Below, one piece after another: positions 17,044 to 25,598 of a DNA stretch of 54,945 nt. A model generated the notes under the pieces. That model was given only the letters and a program-made list of their open reading frames with translations. It was not told the DNA's origin and did not search any database. Source of the DNA: Candidatus Kuenenia stuttgartensis (GTDB lineage Bacteria > Planctomycetota > Planctomycetia > Planctomycetales > Planctomycetaceae). A program made the translations under genes and the position numbers. Positions within the stretch are counted from its first letter, which is position 1. Each line of letters opens with the position of its first letter. The stretch lies in contig CAMDPK010000024.1 in the NCBI GenBank assembly GCA_945904015.1, forward strand, positions 1-54,945. The letters run 5' to 3'.

Positions 17044-17631
17044 TCACTTCTTCCCGCTCTTTTCCAAGCGGTTGAAGTATTCGTCCAGGCCGGAGCGGAA
17101 CTCTTCAGGCAGTTTCGGTCCCGCATCGCCCGTGGCCTGCGAGACGCCATGATCCTCACGGTTTTCCTTTTCATTGACTCCGTTGCCGATCAGCGAGAGT
17201 GCCGAGTCGTTGGTTGTGCCACCGCCACCGCCGCCGGGGTTCGCGCCGCCGCCGCCACCACCTTTGGGATTGATGCGTTTCGATTGCAGCAGTAGTTCGA
17301 TGGCTTCCGTCTCGGCCGCGATCGCGGGCGAGCCGGTGTCCGAGCGAGCGAGGATCGACTTCGCATCGAGCATGACTTCGGCCACTTGTCTCAGCAGAGC
17401 GATCTCCTTGCCGAATTCTTCCTCGCCATTGTCGAGCGCCCGAATGCGGTCGACGACGTTGTCGATGCGCTCGCCCAGCTTGTGCTGTGTGCCAGCGAGT
17501 TGCTCGGCTTGCTGCGTGTGTTCTTCGGCCTTGATCGCCGGTTTGGCTTGTTCGGCGACGCGGGTTTCTTCTCGCAGATTCACTTCGCCTTCGAGGATTT
17601 GCAGAACTTCCAGAACGATGGATGGCGGCAA
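17044..17631 (-). CDS. C-terminal segment of the DUF4175-like protein, separated by an in-frame TGA
   Basis: The open frame has 195 residues counted from a TTG at 17631. It is in the same frame as gene 17656-20310 and separated from it only by the TGA at 17656-17658, so the frame continues as GGT-stop-PGGKSRGSLPPSIVLEVL. It has no convincing ribosome binding site. The segment is helical (REETRVAEQAKPAIKAEEHT), then has two Gly-rich runs near residues 125-140, and ends KLPEEFRSGLDEYFNRLEK. It reads like the normal tail of the upstream protein. Either a nonsense mutation split the gene, or TGA is recoded, or the pieces are translated separately. Confidence 0.65.
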   Translation of the reverse strand: MPPSIVLEVLQILEGEVNLREETRVAEQAKPAIKAEEHTQQAEQLAGTQHKLGERIDNVVDRIRALDNGEEEFGKEIALLRQVAEVMLDAKSILARSDTGSPAIAAETEAIELLLQSKRINPKGGGGGGANPGGGGGGTTNDSALSLIGNGVNEKENREDHGVSQATGDAGPKLPEEFRSGLDEYFNRLEKSGKK

Positions 17632-17652
17632 ACTGCCGCGCGATTTGCCGCC
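17624..17652 (-). other. Hairpin 4 nt downstream of the in-frame TGA
   Basis: On the minus strand GGCGGCAAA (17652-17644) and TTTGCCGCC (17632-17624) form a perfect 9-bp stem with the 11-nt loop TCGCGCGGCAG. It starts 3 nt after the TGA at 17656-17658. The location is near that expected for a bacterial SECIS or readthrough element, but the loop begins about 13 nt after the TGA and lacks G in its first two positions, so it does not match the usual bacterial SECIS description. Confidence 0.5.
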
Positions 17653-17655
17653 GGG

Positions 17656-20310
17656 TCAGGTGCCCCCCTTGGCCGGATCGACCAAGTCCTCTGCCCAGCG
17701 ATCCATCGCGTCGGACCAGAACTCGCACTGCGCCATCGAGAGGCCGTTCTCCTTCTTGAGGTCATCACCGAGCTGTCGCAGACCACCGATCACATCCTGC
17801 GATCGCATGTCGTCGAGCACCGCTTTGAACGACATCATACGACGCCGCTCGAAGTACGCTTGCAGGTCGTCCATGATGTTCGAGATGGTTTGGCTGCTCT
17901 TGGCTTCTTGAGTCACCAGTTCGGTGAAGAGCTTCGTGGTCGTTTCCTTGGCGGCATTCGGTGGCAGGCCGAAGGCGTCGCCGACTTGATCGCCGATGCG
18001 GCCACCGATTTTGTACTGCAATCGCGACTCGGCCTTGAGCCGCTTGACCAGCGTGCTCCCTTCGAGATTTGCCAACACCTTGTTGAGTTCGTCGGTGATC
18101 TTCTCGAACTCGGCCAGCAAGTCTTGTTGCTCTTTGACCGCCTCCTCAACCTTTTGATCGGCCGGGCACGAGTCTTCCCCTTTTTTGGGCGGACCGATGA
18201 GCGTGGTGCTCGGCAGGCCCAAACTCGGCGAACCGGATTTCGGTGGCGATGCCGCCGCGTTCTTGTCGTCCTTCTTCGCGAAGCCGTGCGACGATTCGAC
18301 ATCGTTGATCGACGGGACTTTGGTCGGCGGCTTTTTGTCTTTGTCATTCGGATCTGGCTCAGTCGGCTGCCCGGCGGCCGATGCTCGTGTCTCGCCGGCT
18401 TTCGGAGCGTTGTTGCTCGGCGAGTTCGCGGCGGTCTTCGGTGCCTGCGCCGCCTGCTTGAGCAAGTCGGCCACCGACGGCATGCGATTACCGGAGATGT
18501 CCTTTAGGATGTTGAGCATCTCGGCCCACTTTTCCAGATGGCCGACACCGATCTCTGGATTGCGCATCGCCTGCTTGACCAAGTCCTCGCCGTTCAATGC
18601 GAGGCTCGACAGTCGGCGACCATTCGTTCGCTCGGCGGCAGCTTGGGATTCGATCCGTTTGCGATTCTCCGGTTGATCCAACTCGCTCGGCGAGGGTTCT
18701 CGCAGAGCCTTGTTCGTTTCGTGCAGCGCCATTTCTTTGTCGCGAACTTCCAGCGATTGCCGATGCCACTTGCTGAGCATCTCCGTGACCCAGATCGCGT
18801 GCTGTTCGGCGTTGAGCACGTAGAACAAATACGTCGGCGAATAAACCCGTTCGCGGCCGGGGAAATAATCCTCGACGAACAGCCGAACCTGGATCGGCTG
18901 AGGCTCGATCCCCAACGATGAGGCCGAGAACGTGCCGGCCAACTCGAACATCTCTTTGTCGGTGCCCCCCGCCGCGAGGATACGTTCGCCCTTGGCAGGG
19001 TCTTTGAAATTGGTCGTGTCGACTCCTCGCCAGTCGATGCCGACTTGTTTGACTCCGAAATCGTCCTGAGCGCGGACCTTGAAGTTGAGGGCTTCTGAAT
19101 CGAGCACGACGCGCTGTCTCGGCAGGTCTTCGCACGAGATCGACGGCGCTTCATCGTCGCGACTGTTAATCGTCAGCGTGAACGGCTCTTTACCCGCGAG
19201 GTTGTGCTCGTCACGCCAAGTGAACTCAGTCTTGCGCGATTCCTCAACGCTGATACTGGGACTGACGATCTTCTGGCTGTTCGGCGTGAGCGGCTGCCCA
19301 TCCAATTGCGCGGAAGCCAGCGGGCGGCTGGCGGTCGCCGTGAACGTCGCGCTGCTCCCCTTCACCAGCGAGATTGTTCCGCCACGCACATCTTTGTGTT
19401 GCGGCTGAGTGCGGCCGAGGTATTCCGGCAACGTGACGTCTGCTCCGATCGAGGCCAGTTCGGGCCGCAGCATTGGTTGCACTCGGACTCGTTGCGACAG
19501 ATCGCCAATGCGGACGTTCAGCCAACCTTCGTCGATCTGGCCGGGGAGTTCAAATTCGTAGTGCCCCTCACGCAACTTCGCAGAGACCGACCGCTGTCCG
19601 TTGAGTTGCACTTCACCTTGCTCCGGTCGCCACACAGAGTCTTTCGCGAGTGCGACCGCGACCGTGAACGGCTCGCCGTGAGCGACGACTAAGTGCTGCG
19701 AAACCGGCTCAATCGACGTGAACGTGTAACGCGGCGTGTCCCCCCACGGCATCAGGAGTCGTGCCCAAGCATTTGTCGCGGCAGCCGGGAACATCGCCAG
19801 CAATCCGACCGCGATTATCAGCGAGACGCCCGCGAACACCGCTCGGCGGCGATGTTTGGGGTTCGGCACCGAGTCGCTGAAATCTCGTTTCGTTGCCACC
19901 TCGGCCACTTGTTTCACGGCCGCTTCGCACAATGTCAGTGACCGAGCCTGCTCGCTCTCGCTGTGAACCAATTCGATGATGCCGAGTAACTGATCGCCAA
20001 CGCTCGGATGCTTGCGACTGAGCAGCCGCGCGAGTTGCTCCAACTTCCGTTGCCGCCAAATCCAACGATGCAGCGCGAGCGGAATCAATCCGCAGCCGAC
20101 CATCGCCGCCGCGAAGATCCCCAACCGGACCTCCCACGGCGTGTCGAATACTCGGTCCAACGCAAACGTCGCCAGGAACGCGATCAAGATGCCGATGACC
20201 GCTCCGCAAACGGCCTCGATCAACTTGACTGTCCACACGCGCCGCCGAAAGTCCAGCAACTGCGTCTGCAACGATTCCGGCAACGTCAACCGATGGTGAG
20301 CAAGACTCAT
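17656..20310 (-). CDS. DUF4175-like membrane protein (N-terminal 884 residues of a split gene)
   Basis: Residues about 30-50 and 62-85 form a transmembrane pair (VCGAVIGILIAFLATFALD and WEVRLGIFAAAMVGCGLIPLAL), and a third segment lies near 157-178 (RAVFAGVSLIIAVGLLAMF). This topology, followed by a long extracytoplasmic part with Ig-like beta domains and then coiled-coil helices, fits DUF4175-like proteins. The segment SRKHPSVGDQLLGIIEL between helices 2 and 3 is typical. Residues about 600-720 are a Pro/Ala/Lys-rich linker. It ends at TGA in DPAKGGT and the frame continues (see 17044-17631). It starts 50 bp after the VWA-like gene. Its exact role in the cell envelope is unknown. Confidence 0.78.
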   Translation of the reverse strand: MSLAHHRLTLPESLQTQLLDFRRRVWTVKLIEAVCGAVIGILIAFLATFALDRVFDTPWEVRLGIFAAAMVGCGLIPLALHRWIWRQRKLEQLARLLSRKHPSVGDQLLGIIELVHSESEQARSLTLCEAAVKQVAEVATKRDFSDSVPNPKHRRRAVFAGVSLIIAVGLLAMFPAAATNAWARLLMPWGDTPRYTFTSIEPVSQHLVVAHGEPFTVAVALAKDSVWRPEQGEVQLNGQRSVSAKLREGHYEFELPGQIDEGWLNVRIGDLSQRVRVQPMLRPELASIGADVTLPEYLGRTQPQHKDVRGGTISLVKGSSATFTATASRPLASAQLDGQPLTPNSQKIVSPSISVEESRKTEFTWRDEHNLAGKEPFTLTINSRDDEAPSISCEDLPRQRVVLDSEALNFKVRAQDDFGVKQVGIDWRGVDTTNFKDPAKGERILAAGGTDKEMFELAGTFSASSLGIEPQPIQVRLFVEDYFPGRERVYSPTYLFYVLNAEQHAIWVTEMLSKWHRQSLEVRDKEMALHETNKALREPSPSELDQPENRKRIESQAAAERTNGRRLSSLALNGEDLVKQAMRNPEIGVGHLEKWAEMLNILKDISGNRMPSVADLLKQAAQAPKTAANSPSNNAPKAGETRASAAGQPTEPDPNDKDKKPPTKVPSINDVESSHGFAKKDDKNAAASPPKSGSPSLGLPSTTLIGPPKKGEDSCPADQKVEEAVKEQQDLLAEFEKITDELNKVLANLEGSTLVKRLKAESRLQYKIGGRIGDQVGDAFGLPPNAAKETTTKLFTELVTQEAKSSQTISNIMDDLQAYFERRRMMSFKAVLDDMRSQDVIGGLRQLGDDLKKENGLSMAQCEFWSDAMDRWAEDLVDPAKGGT

Positions 20311-20360
20311 GACTTCGTTCTCCGTTCAGTGGTCACGGGCAGCCGTCAGACGGGGGAGGA

Positions 20361-22568
20361 TCATATCAGCCCAATCATCTTTCGACCCACCCAAAATACG
20401 CCCAGCAGCAGTACTAAAAAACCGGCATAAACCGGGTGGCTCCAGAGTTGGACGCGGCGGATGGACGGCAATGGTTCCGGCAGATTCGCCAAGGATTGCA
20501 CGATTTCTCCGAGTTTCGCCGGCTCCAGCACCTTCCCGCGCGTCACGCGAGCGATCTCTTCGAGGACTTCCGGACGAGCCGGTTTGCCGACTCGTTCGGC
20601 CGCGACACCTTGCACGAAGAACGAAGTTTCCAGTGTTGAGTTCGTTTGTTTGCAGAGCAGCGTGACTTCGTGCTTGCCCGGTTCCTCGGCGGTGAAGCGG
20701 CTGTGGAAGACGCCCCACTCGTCGCCGGCTGACGTGAATCGCACGGTCTCGGCCTTGCCGGACGGAGCCACAATGCGGGCGGTGACGTCGCCATTCGCGA
20801 GCGGCTCGCCGCTGCGTTCCATCACGTTCGCGTGCAGAGCGAGCGTCTGCCGCATCTGCGGTTGATCGGGGGAGTAATACAGTCGCATGGTTTCGCCCTT
20901 GGCCATATTTCGCTGATACGCCATCCAGCGGACGACTTGGCCCCAGAAGCGATAGTGGTATTTGTCTTCGACCCCTTTGCGCCAGCGCCATGCGCCGTCG
21001 GTCCCCATGAACAGCACCTTGCCCGCTCCGAACGTGCGAGTCACCAGCAGCGGCAGTCGGCCGTGCTCGTTGGTGATGTCTTTGTGAACGGCGAGCACTT
21101 CGCTGCCGGCCTTGGCTCGCACGACCGGCGCGTACCACTGGAAGCCGGGGAGATCTTCCCAAACTTCCATGTTGTCGTCCGTCGTGTCGGCCAACTTCGT
21201 GAGCAAGCTGCGACGTCCGAGTTCCGTCAGTTCAAAGTGTCCCGGCGTGCGCGAACCCCAACCGCTCGGTTGGCCCTCATCGAGCAGCACCGGGTTGAGA
21301 TCCTCCAGCACCGTGTCGAGCAAACTGAACTGCCGGCCCTGCATGCCCGGCATGAAGACGAGGCCGCTTGCCTGATGCTCGACCAAACCTTTGAGCAACC
21401 GGCATTGCTCCTCGGTGAGTTGCCCGCCTTCGAGGCCGACATCCCCAAGGAACACGACGTCGAATTTCGATAGCTCATCGAGGCCGCTCGGAAACTGCTT
21501 GATGTAGTCCTTGTTGCCGCCACCGACTTTGCTCAGTCCCGGATGAAACAGCAGGCACGAGACCTCGACCCCCGGATCGCGCGACAGCGCGTTGCGGAGG
21601 TAGCGGTACTCCCAGCGTGGATACGACTCGACGACCAGCACTTTCAGTTTCTCTTCCCGGATCACGATCGGAGCCGTCAGCTTGTTGTTGTCGATCAACG
21701 TCTCGTCGCTGTGCTTGGGCACGTCGAGCGTCAGCGTAAAGTCGCCGGTCGTTTTCGGCTTCCAGAGCACCCAATCGCTGGTCCGTCCCATCGCAGCGAT
21801 GCGAACTTCCTTTGTGACTTCCTCGCCGTCGGACGTCTTGAGCGACACGGTCAGCGTCGTCTCGCGTGGCAGCGAGCTTTCGATCGCGAACGGAATCCGC
21901 ACCGACTTTCCCGCGATGCCGAACGTCGGCGCGTCGAGGCTCAGCAATTCCAAATCCGGCAACCGATTCGGACTCCCGACCGGCACAGTGAAGACCGGCA
22001 CCCCTTTCAATCGCAATCGCGAGGCGGCCTGCACTGGCGGCGGACCTTCGTTCCAATCTCCGTCCGAGATCAGCACCACGCCGAGCAAGTTCTTGAACTT
22101 CTCCGGAGCCTGCGCGAGCGGCTCATGCAGATCAGTTCCGTGTCCCGGTTGCGGCGATGCGAACGGTTGAATGACGACGTTCATCCGCTCGGAAAGCTTC
22201 GCCCATGCCGAGGGTTCGATCATCCCAGCGATCGCTTCCTTGCGAGCCATCAGCGTCGAGTTCGGAGTGCCAGGCGAGCCGCCCGGCACCACGTCGCGTG
22301 TCGCCATGCTCGTCGAGTCATCCCACAACACCGCGATCGACGGCTTCTCATCGGGCCGAAATTCCTCGACCCATTCCGGCTGATTGAACATCACCGCCGC
22401 CAGCGCGACGATTGCCAACCGCAAGACTTCGAGCATCCCAAACGACGGCCGATATCCCGATCGCCGCCACGCCGCCCAACAGAATCCGGCCGCGACCAAC
22501 ACCGCGATCACCGACACGGCCAGCGAGCCGGGAGTCCATAAGAACGTGATTGAGCGGGTGGAGTTCAT
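20361..22568 (-). CDS. VWA-like membrane protein with internal glutamine-amidotransferase-like region
   Basis: The protein has 735 residues, taking ATG at 22568; an in-frame ATG at 22601 would add 11 residues encoded by a flanking repeat. Two N-terminal transmembrane segments (SLAVSVIAVLVAAGFCWAAW; LRLAIVALAAVMF) are followed by a VWA-like domain whose MIDAS-like DxSxS is D83-S85-S87 (LWDDSTSM). The middle (residues about 330-480; KVLVVESYPRWEYRYLRNAL, VVFLGDVGLEGGQLTEEQ, LVFMPGMQG) resembles the flavodoxin/amidotransferase-like domain found in such proteins. A last transmembrane helix (YAGFLVLLLGVFWVG) closes it. It is encoded between BatA-like and DUF4175-like genes, as is usual for MoxR-associated clusters. 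Confidence 0.8.
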   Translation of the reverse strand: MNSTRSITFLWTPGSLAVSVIAVLVAAGFCWAAWRRSGYRPSFGMLEVLRLAIVALAAVMFNQPEWVEEFRPDEKPSIAVLWDDSTSMATRDVVPGGSPGTPNSTLMARKEAIAGMIEPSAWAKLSERMNVVIQPFASPQPGHGTDLHEPLAQAPEKFKNLLGVVLISDGDWNEGPPPVQAASRLRLKGVPVFTVPVGSPNRLPDLELLSLDAPTFGIAGKSVRIPFAIESSLPRETTLTVSLKTSDGEEVTKEVRIAAMGRTSDWVLWKPKTTGDFTLTLDVPKHSDETLIDNNKLTAPIVIREEKLKVLVVESYPRWEYRYLRNALSRDPGVEVSCLLFHPGLSKVGGGNKDYIKQFPSGLDELSKFDVVFLGDVGLEGGQLTEEQCRLLKGLVEHQASGLVFMPGMQGRQFSLLDTVLEDLNPVLLDEGQPSGWGSRTPGHFELTELGRRSLLTKLADTTDDNMEVWEDLPGFQWYAPVVRAKAGSEVLAVHKDITNEHGRLPLLVTRTFGAGKVLFMGTDGAWRWRKGVEDKYHYRFWGQVVRWMAYQRNMAKGETMRLYYSPDQPQMRQTLALHANVMERSGEPLANGDVTARIVAPSGKAETVRFTSAGDEWGVFHSRFTAEEPGKHEVTLLCKQTNSTLETSFFVQGVAAERVGKPARPEVLEEIARVTRGKVLEPAKLGEIVQSLANLPEPLPSIRRVQLWSHPVYAGFLVLLLGVFWVGRKMIGLI

Positions 22569-22595
22569 AGCAACCAAAAAGGGGATAACGGCCAT

Positions 22596-22650
22596 CGGCA
22601 TTCGGCTGACGGCGTTCGGCCGATCGCCGTCAGCCGATCGCCGAATGCCG
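22596..22650. repeat. GGCATTCGGC/TGACGGCG-type palindrome between BatA-like and VWA-like genes
   Basis: An inner stem TGACGGCG/CGCCGTCA (22607-22632) is flanked by CGGCATTCGGC on the left and GCCGAATGCCG on the right, with an asymmetrical insertion in the right arm. It fills the gap between two genes of the block and just overlaps the longer possible start of the downstream gene. It could be a processing or attenuation hairpin. Confidence 0.65.
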
Positions 22651-22661
22651 TGATACCGTTT

Positions 22662-24647
22662 TTAAGCGGACACAACCTGACTCACTTTCTTCGGCAAACA
22701 CAACGCCGCCTCGACGATCAACGCGATGATCATCGCGACGAGGAACAAACGCCAAATCTCCTGAATCAGCGCGGCGAGGTTGCCGGCCTTGTCATCGACG
22801 CGAGCAAAATCAAGCCCTTGAAACAACTCGGCGACTCGCCCGTCGGCCAGCACCGCCGCTTGATCTTCGGCGCTCCCCCGGTTGAGCGCCAGCAACCGTT
22901 CGCCCGCCGAATAGACGCCGCCATGAAACGCGAACTCCGTCGAGAGCGCTTCCGGCGGGCCGGCGACTTGTTGCCACGCCGTCGGTTGCTCGCCGGAGAC
23001 ATCCCCCGAGACCAGTTGCCGAGTGTTGCCGAGCACCGCCGCTCCCAGCGCGAGTGCGCGTTGCACCAGCACGTACAAGACGACGCCGTTCTCGGCCAAC
23101 GACGAATCGGCCATCGCCGGAGTCGTCGCACAGAAATAGACGCCGCCGCGATTCGTCGTCACCCGCGCGAGCAACGGTGTGCCACCCTTCAACGTTGCGA
23201 GCGGAATGTGCTCGCCCGACAGGCCACAATGTTTGCGGACCTGCAATTGTCCGACCGGCAGCGCCGCTCCGCTTTGCGTGTGTGCCAGCAAGTCTTGATC
23301 GCCGCGCCATGTTTCGATCGCGATGCCATCAGGAGTTTCGACCCACGACTGCCACGACGCACCCGCGAACGACGTACTCGTCACGGCCTGAGTCGGAAAG
23401 AAGACGATTTGCCCGCCGCGATCCACGAACGTTTGGATCACATCCGCGGCTGGGCCATCCGGCAGCGGAGCTTGCCACAGCACGAGCGAGACTTGATCCC
23501 ATTCGACGGTCGGCAGTTGATCGACCGTGAGCACTTCCGCCGCGAGTTTCAGCGCCGGATCGGGCGAGATCGCCGCCGACAGTTGCAGCGGCCGAGCGGC
23601 ATTCGCGTCATCGGCCACGATGATCGTCTGCCGCACGGCCGGTTGATCGAATACGAAATAGAAATCGTTGTCCGCCGAGTTCGCATCCGCCGGGATCGAG
23701 ACCTTCCCCCAACCGCGATCCTTCTGCCGTTCAATCGGAATGCGATGATCCTTCAACTCGAACTGCGAACCGGTCATCTCGACCGAGGCCTCTGAGCGTG
23801 CCCCTTCGATCTCGAACGACACCGGCACCGAGACCTTCTCGGCGTCGTCTGCGACACCCTCGCGCGTCAGCTTGAGCGACACGAGCAACTCGGCACCGTC
23901 GCTGCCTTGTTGCCGGCGCACGTTCGTGACGCGCAGCGACATGTTCCCGGCCGCCGCTTGTGGATACGCCAGCAGATGAAATCGCACGCCCTGTGTCAGT
24001 TCGAGAAACGCATCCCGCAGCGTTGCCCAGCGACCGCTCTCGGCGTTCCAGTCGTTCGCGCGGATGTCCGAGCAAATCCAAACTTCCGTGCGTCCCGACT
24101 TGTTCGCCTGGATGTAATCGCGAGCCGCTTGCAGCATCGCCGGCAGATCCGCCGACGAACTGGCCGGTTCGGTCGCGGGCAGGTTCATCAACACATCGGG
24201 CGATTCGATTTCGCGCGGCGTGTTGGTCGTGCTCTCGATCAACACCCATTTGGCGGAGCCCAGCAGACTCAGCGACCGAGCCAATTGATGCCGGCCGGTG
24301 TCGAGCTTCGTGCCGGCTTGCCCCTCGCCCTGTTGCCTCATGCTGGGCGAACGGTCGAGCAAAATGATCGTCGTATCCGGTCGGCCTCCAGCGGTGAGTC
24401 CGAGCCAGCCGCTCGCCAGCGGCCGAGCGACGCCGAAGATCAAGCCGGCAATCGCCAACGTGCGAAACAACAGGATCAGCCATTGCCGCAGCTTCGCGTA
24501 ACCGCGCGACATGCGATTCGCGGCGAGCAGAAACATCATCGCACCCCAGCGGATCGTCTGAAACCGACGCTGGTTGATGAGGTGAATCAGAATCGGCAGC
24601 GCGATGAGCGGCAGCGCGGCCAGTAACAGCGGTTGAAGGAAGCTCAT
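22662..24647 (-). CDS. BatA-domain VWA membrane protein
   Basis: The protein has 661 residues. The N-terminal 75 residues are a BatA domain: two hydrophobic helices around INQRRFQTIRWGAMMFLLAA and the second helix LRQWLILLFRTLAIAGLIFG. A VWA domain follows with a MIDAS motif DRSPS at 98-102 and TEVWICSDIR near 187. A beta-rich middle and an amidotransferase-like segment (QTFVDRGGQIVFFPTQ) come next, and a C-terminal helix IWRLFLVAMIIALIVEAAL anchors it. Its ATG overlaps the DUF58 stop (ATGA, 4 bp). BatA-like proteins act with MoxR ATPases and DUF58 proteins in the envelope; the client here is unknown. Confidence 0.88.
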   Translation of the reverse strand: MSFLQPLLLAALPLIALPILIHLINQRRFQTIRWGAMMFLLAANRMSRGYAKLRQWLILLFRTLAIAGLIFGVARPLASGWLGLTAGGRPDTTIILLDRSPSMRQQGEGQAGTKLDTGRHQLARSLSLLGSAKWVLIESTTNTPREIESPDVLMNLPATEPASSSADLPAMLQAARDYIQANKSGRTEVWICSDIRANDWNAESGRWATLRDAFLELTQGVRFHLLAYPQAAAGNMSLRVTNVRRQQGSDGAELLVSLKLTREGVADDAEKVSVPVSFEIEGARSEASVEMTGSQFELKDHRIPIERQKDRGWGKVSIPADANSADNDFYFVFDQPAVRQTIIVADDANAARPLQLSAAISPDPALKLAAEVLTVDQLPTVEWDQVSLVLWQAPLPDGPAADVIQTFVDRGGQIVFFPTQAVTSTSFAGASWQSWVETPDGIAIETWRGDQDLLAHTQSGAALPVGQLQVRKHCGLSGEHIPLATLKGGTPLLARVTTNRGGVYFCATTPAMADSSLAENGVVLYVLVQRALALGAAVLGNTRQLVSGDVSGEQPTAWQQVAGPPEALSTEFAFHGGVYSAGERLLALNRGSAEDQAAVLADGRVAELFQGLDFARVDDKAGNLAALIQEIWRLFLVAMIIALIVEAALCLPKKVSQVVSA

Positions 24648-25555
24648 CGCACTCCCTTCGTTCGCGTGCGGCCGACGAGGAATCGCATCAAGACCTGCTC
24701 GAAGCTTTCGTCGAGCGTCACCGGATGAAAATCAACAGCGGATTCCAGCACCACCGCCAGCAATTCGTCAGCGTATTTCTGCAATGCCTTTTGGTAGCGG
24801 TCGGCGATTTCGTTCGGCTCGGCGAAGATCGCGGGGCCTCCTTCCATGTCGATGAATCGCATCGGGCGGCGGAAGTTGAAGTTCAATTCCAGCGGGTCGA
24901 GCAACTGAAACATCGAGACGTCGTGCTTGCGGAATCGCAAATGCTGCAAGCAGCCGCGCAGCAATTCCGGCTCGACGAAGAAGTCGGACAGGATCACGAT
25001 CAACGCGCGCTGCCGAATCGTCTCGGCCAGCTCGTGCAGCACCGGGACGAGCTGTGTTTCGCTGCTCGGCTGCGTCTGTTCGAGGATGTCGAAGACGTTC
25101 ATCAAGTGTGCTGGACCCCGTTTCGGCGGGATGTTGCGGACGATCCCGTTGGCGACACACGACAGCCCGACGGCGTCCCCCTGTTGCGAGGCCAAGTATG
25201 CCAGTGATCCGGTGATCTTCCTCGCGTACTCGATCTTCGTGACGCCAGTCGAACCAAAGTCCATCGAGCCGCTCGTGTCGAGCACCACGCACAGCCGCAG
25301 GTTCGTGTCCGCCTCGAACTCCTTGACGTAGAAGCGATCGGAGCGTCCGTACGCTCGCCAATCGAGCCGCCGCAGGTCGTCGCCAGGGACGTATTTTCGA
25401 TACTCGGCGAATTCAACGCTGGCCCCACGATGCGGACTGGTGTGTCGCCCCGACACGTTCCCCTGCATCGGCCGCCGAGCACACAGCGGCACCGCCGCCA
25501 GTCGCGACAAAGCGCCGGTGTCCAAGAAGCTACGAGGCTGACGATCGGCGAACAT
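24644..25555 (-). CDS. DUF58 domain-containing protein
   Basis: The protein has 303 residues and is predicted to be cytosolic or peripheral. It has the DUF58 hallmark FAEYRKYVPGDDLRRLDWRA at residues 49-68, followed by the VWA-type MIDAS motif DTSGS at 93-97. The remainder is a Rossmann-like VWA fold (LIVILSDFFVEPELL). DUF58 proteins are encoded next to MoxR AAA ATPases across bacteria and are thought to be their partners. It is 43 bp downstream of the MoxR gene and is translationally coupled to the BatA-like gene. Confidence 0.92.
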   Translation of the reverse strand: MFADRQPRSFLDTGALSRLAAVPLCARRPMQGNVSGRHTSPHRGASVEFAEYRKYVPGDDLRRLDWRAYGRSDRFYVKEFEADTNLRLCVVLDTSGSMDFGSTGVTKIEYARKITGSLAYLASQQGDAVGLSCVANGIVRNIPPKRGPAHLMNVFDILEQTQPSSETQLVPVLHELAETIRQRALIVILSDFFVEPELLRGCLQHLRFRKHDVSMFQLLDPLELNFNFRRPMRFIDMEGGPAIFAEPNEIADRYQKALQKYADELLAVVLESAVDFHPVTLDESFEQVLMRFLVGRTRTKGVR

Positions 25556-25598
25556 CGTTCAAGTTTCCGGGAATCGAAATGAGGAGCAAGCGGCCCGA

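Noticed and set aside
17624..17658. A true bacterial SECIS element and selenoprotein
   Set aside because: The loop lies too close to the TGA and lacks G in its first positions; no selenocysteine machinery is in view. It is kept only as an open option in the findings.
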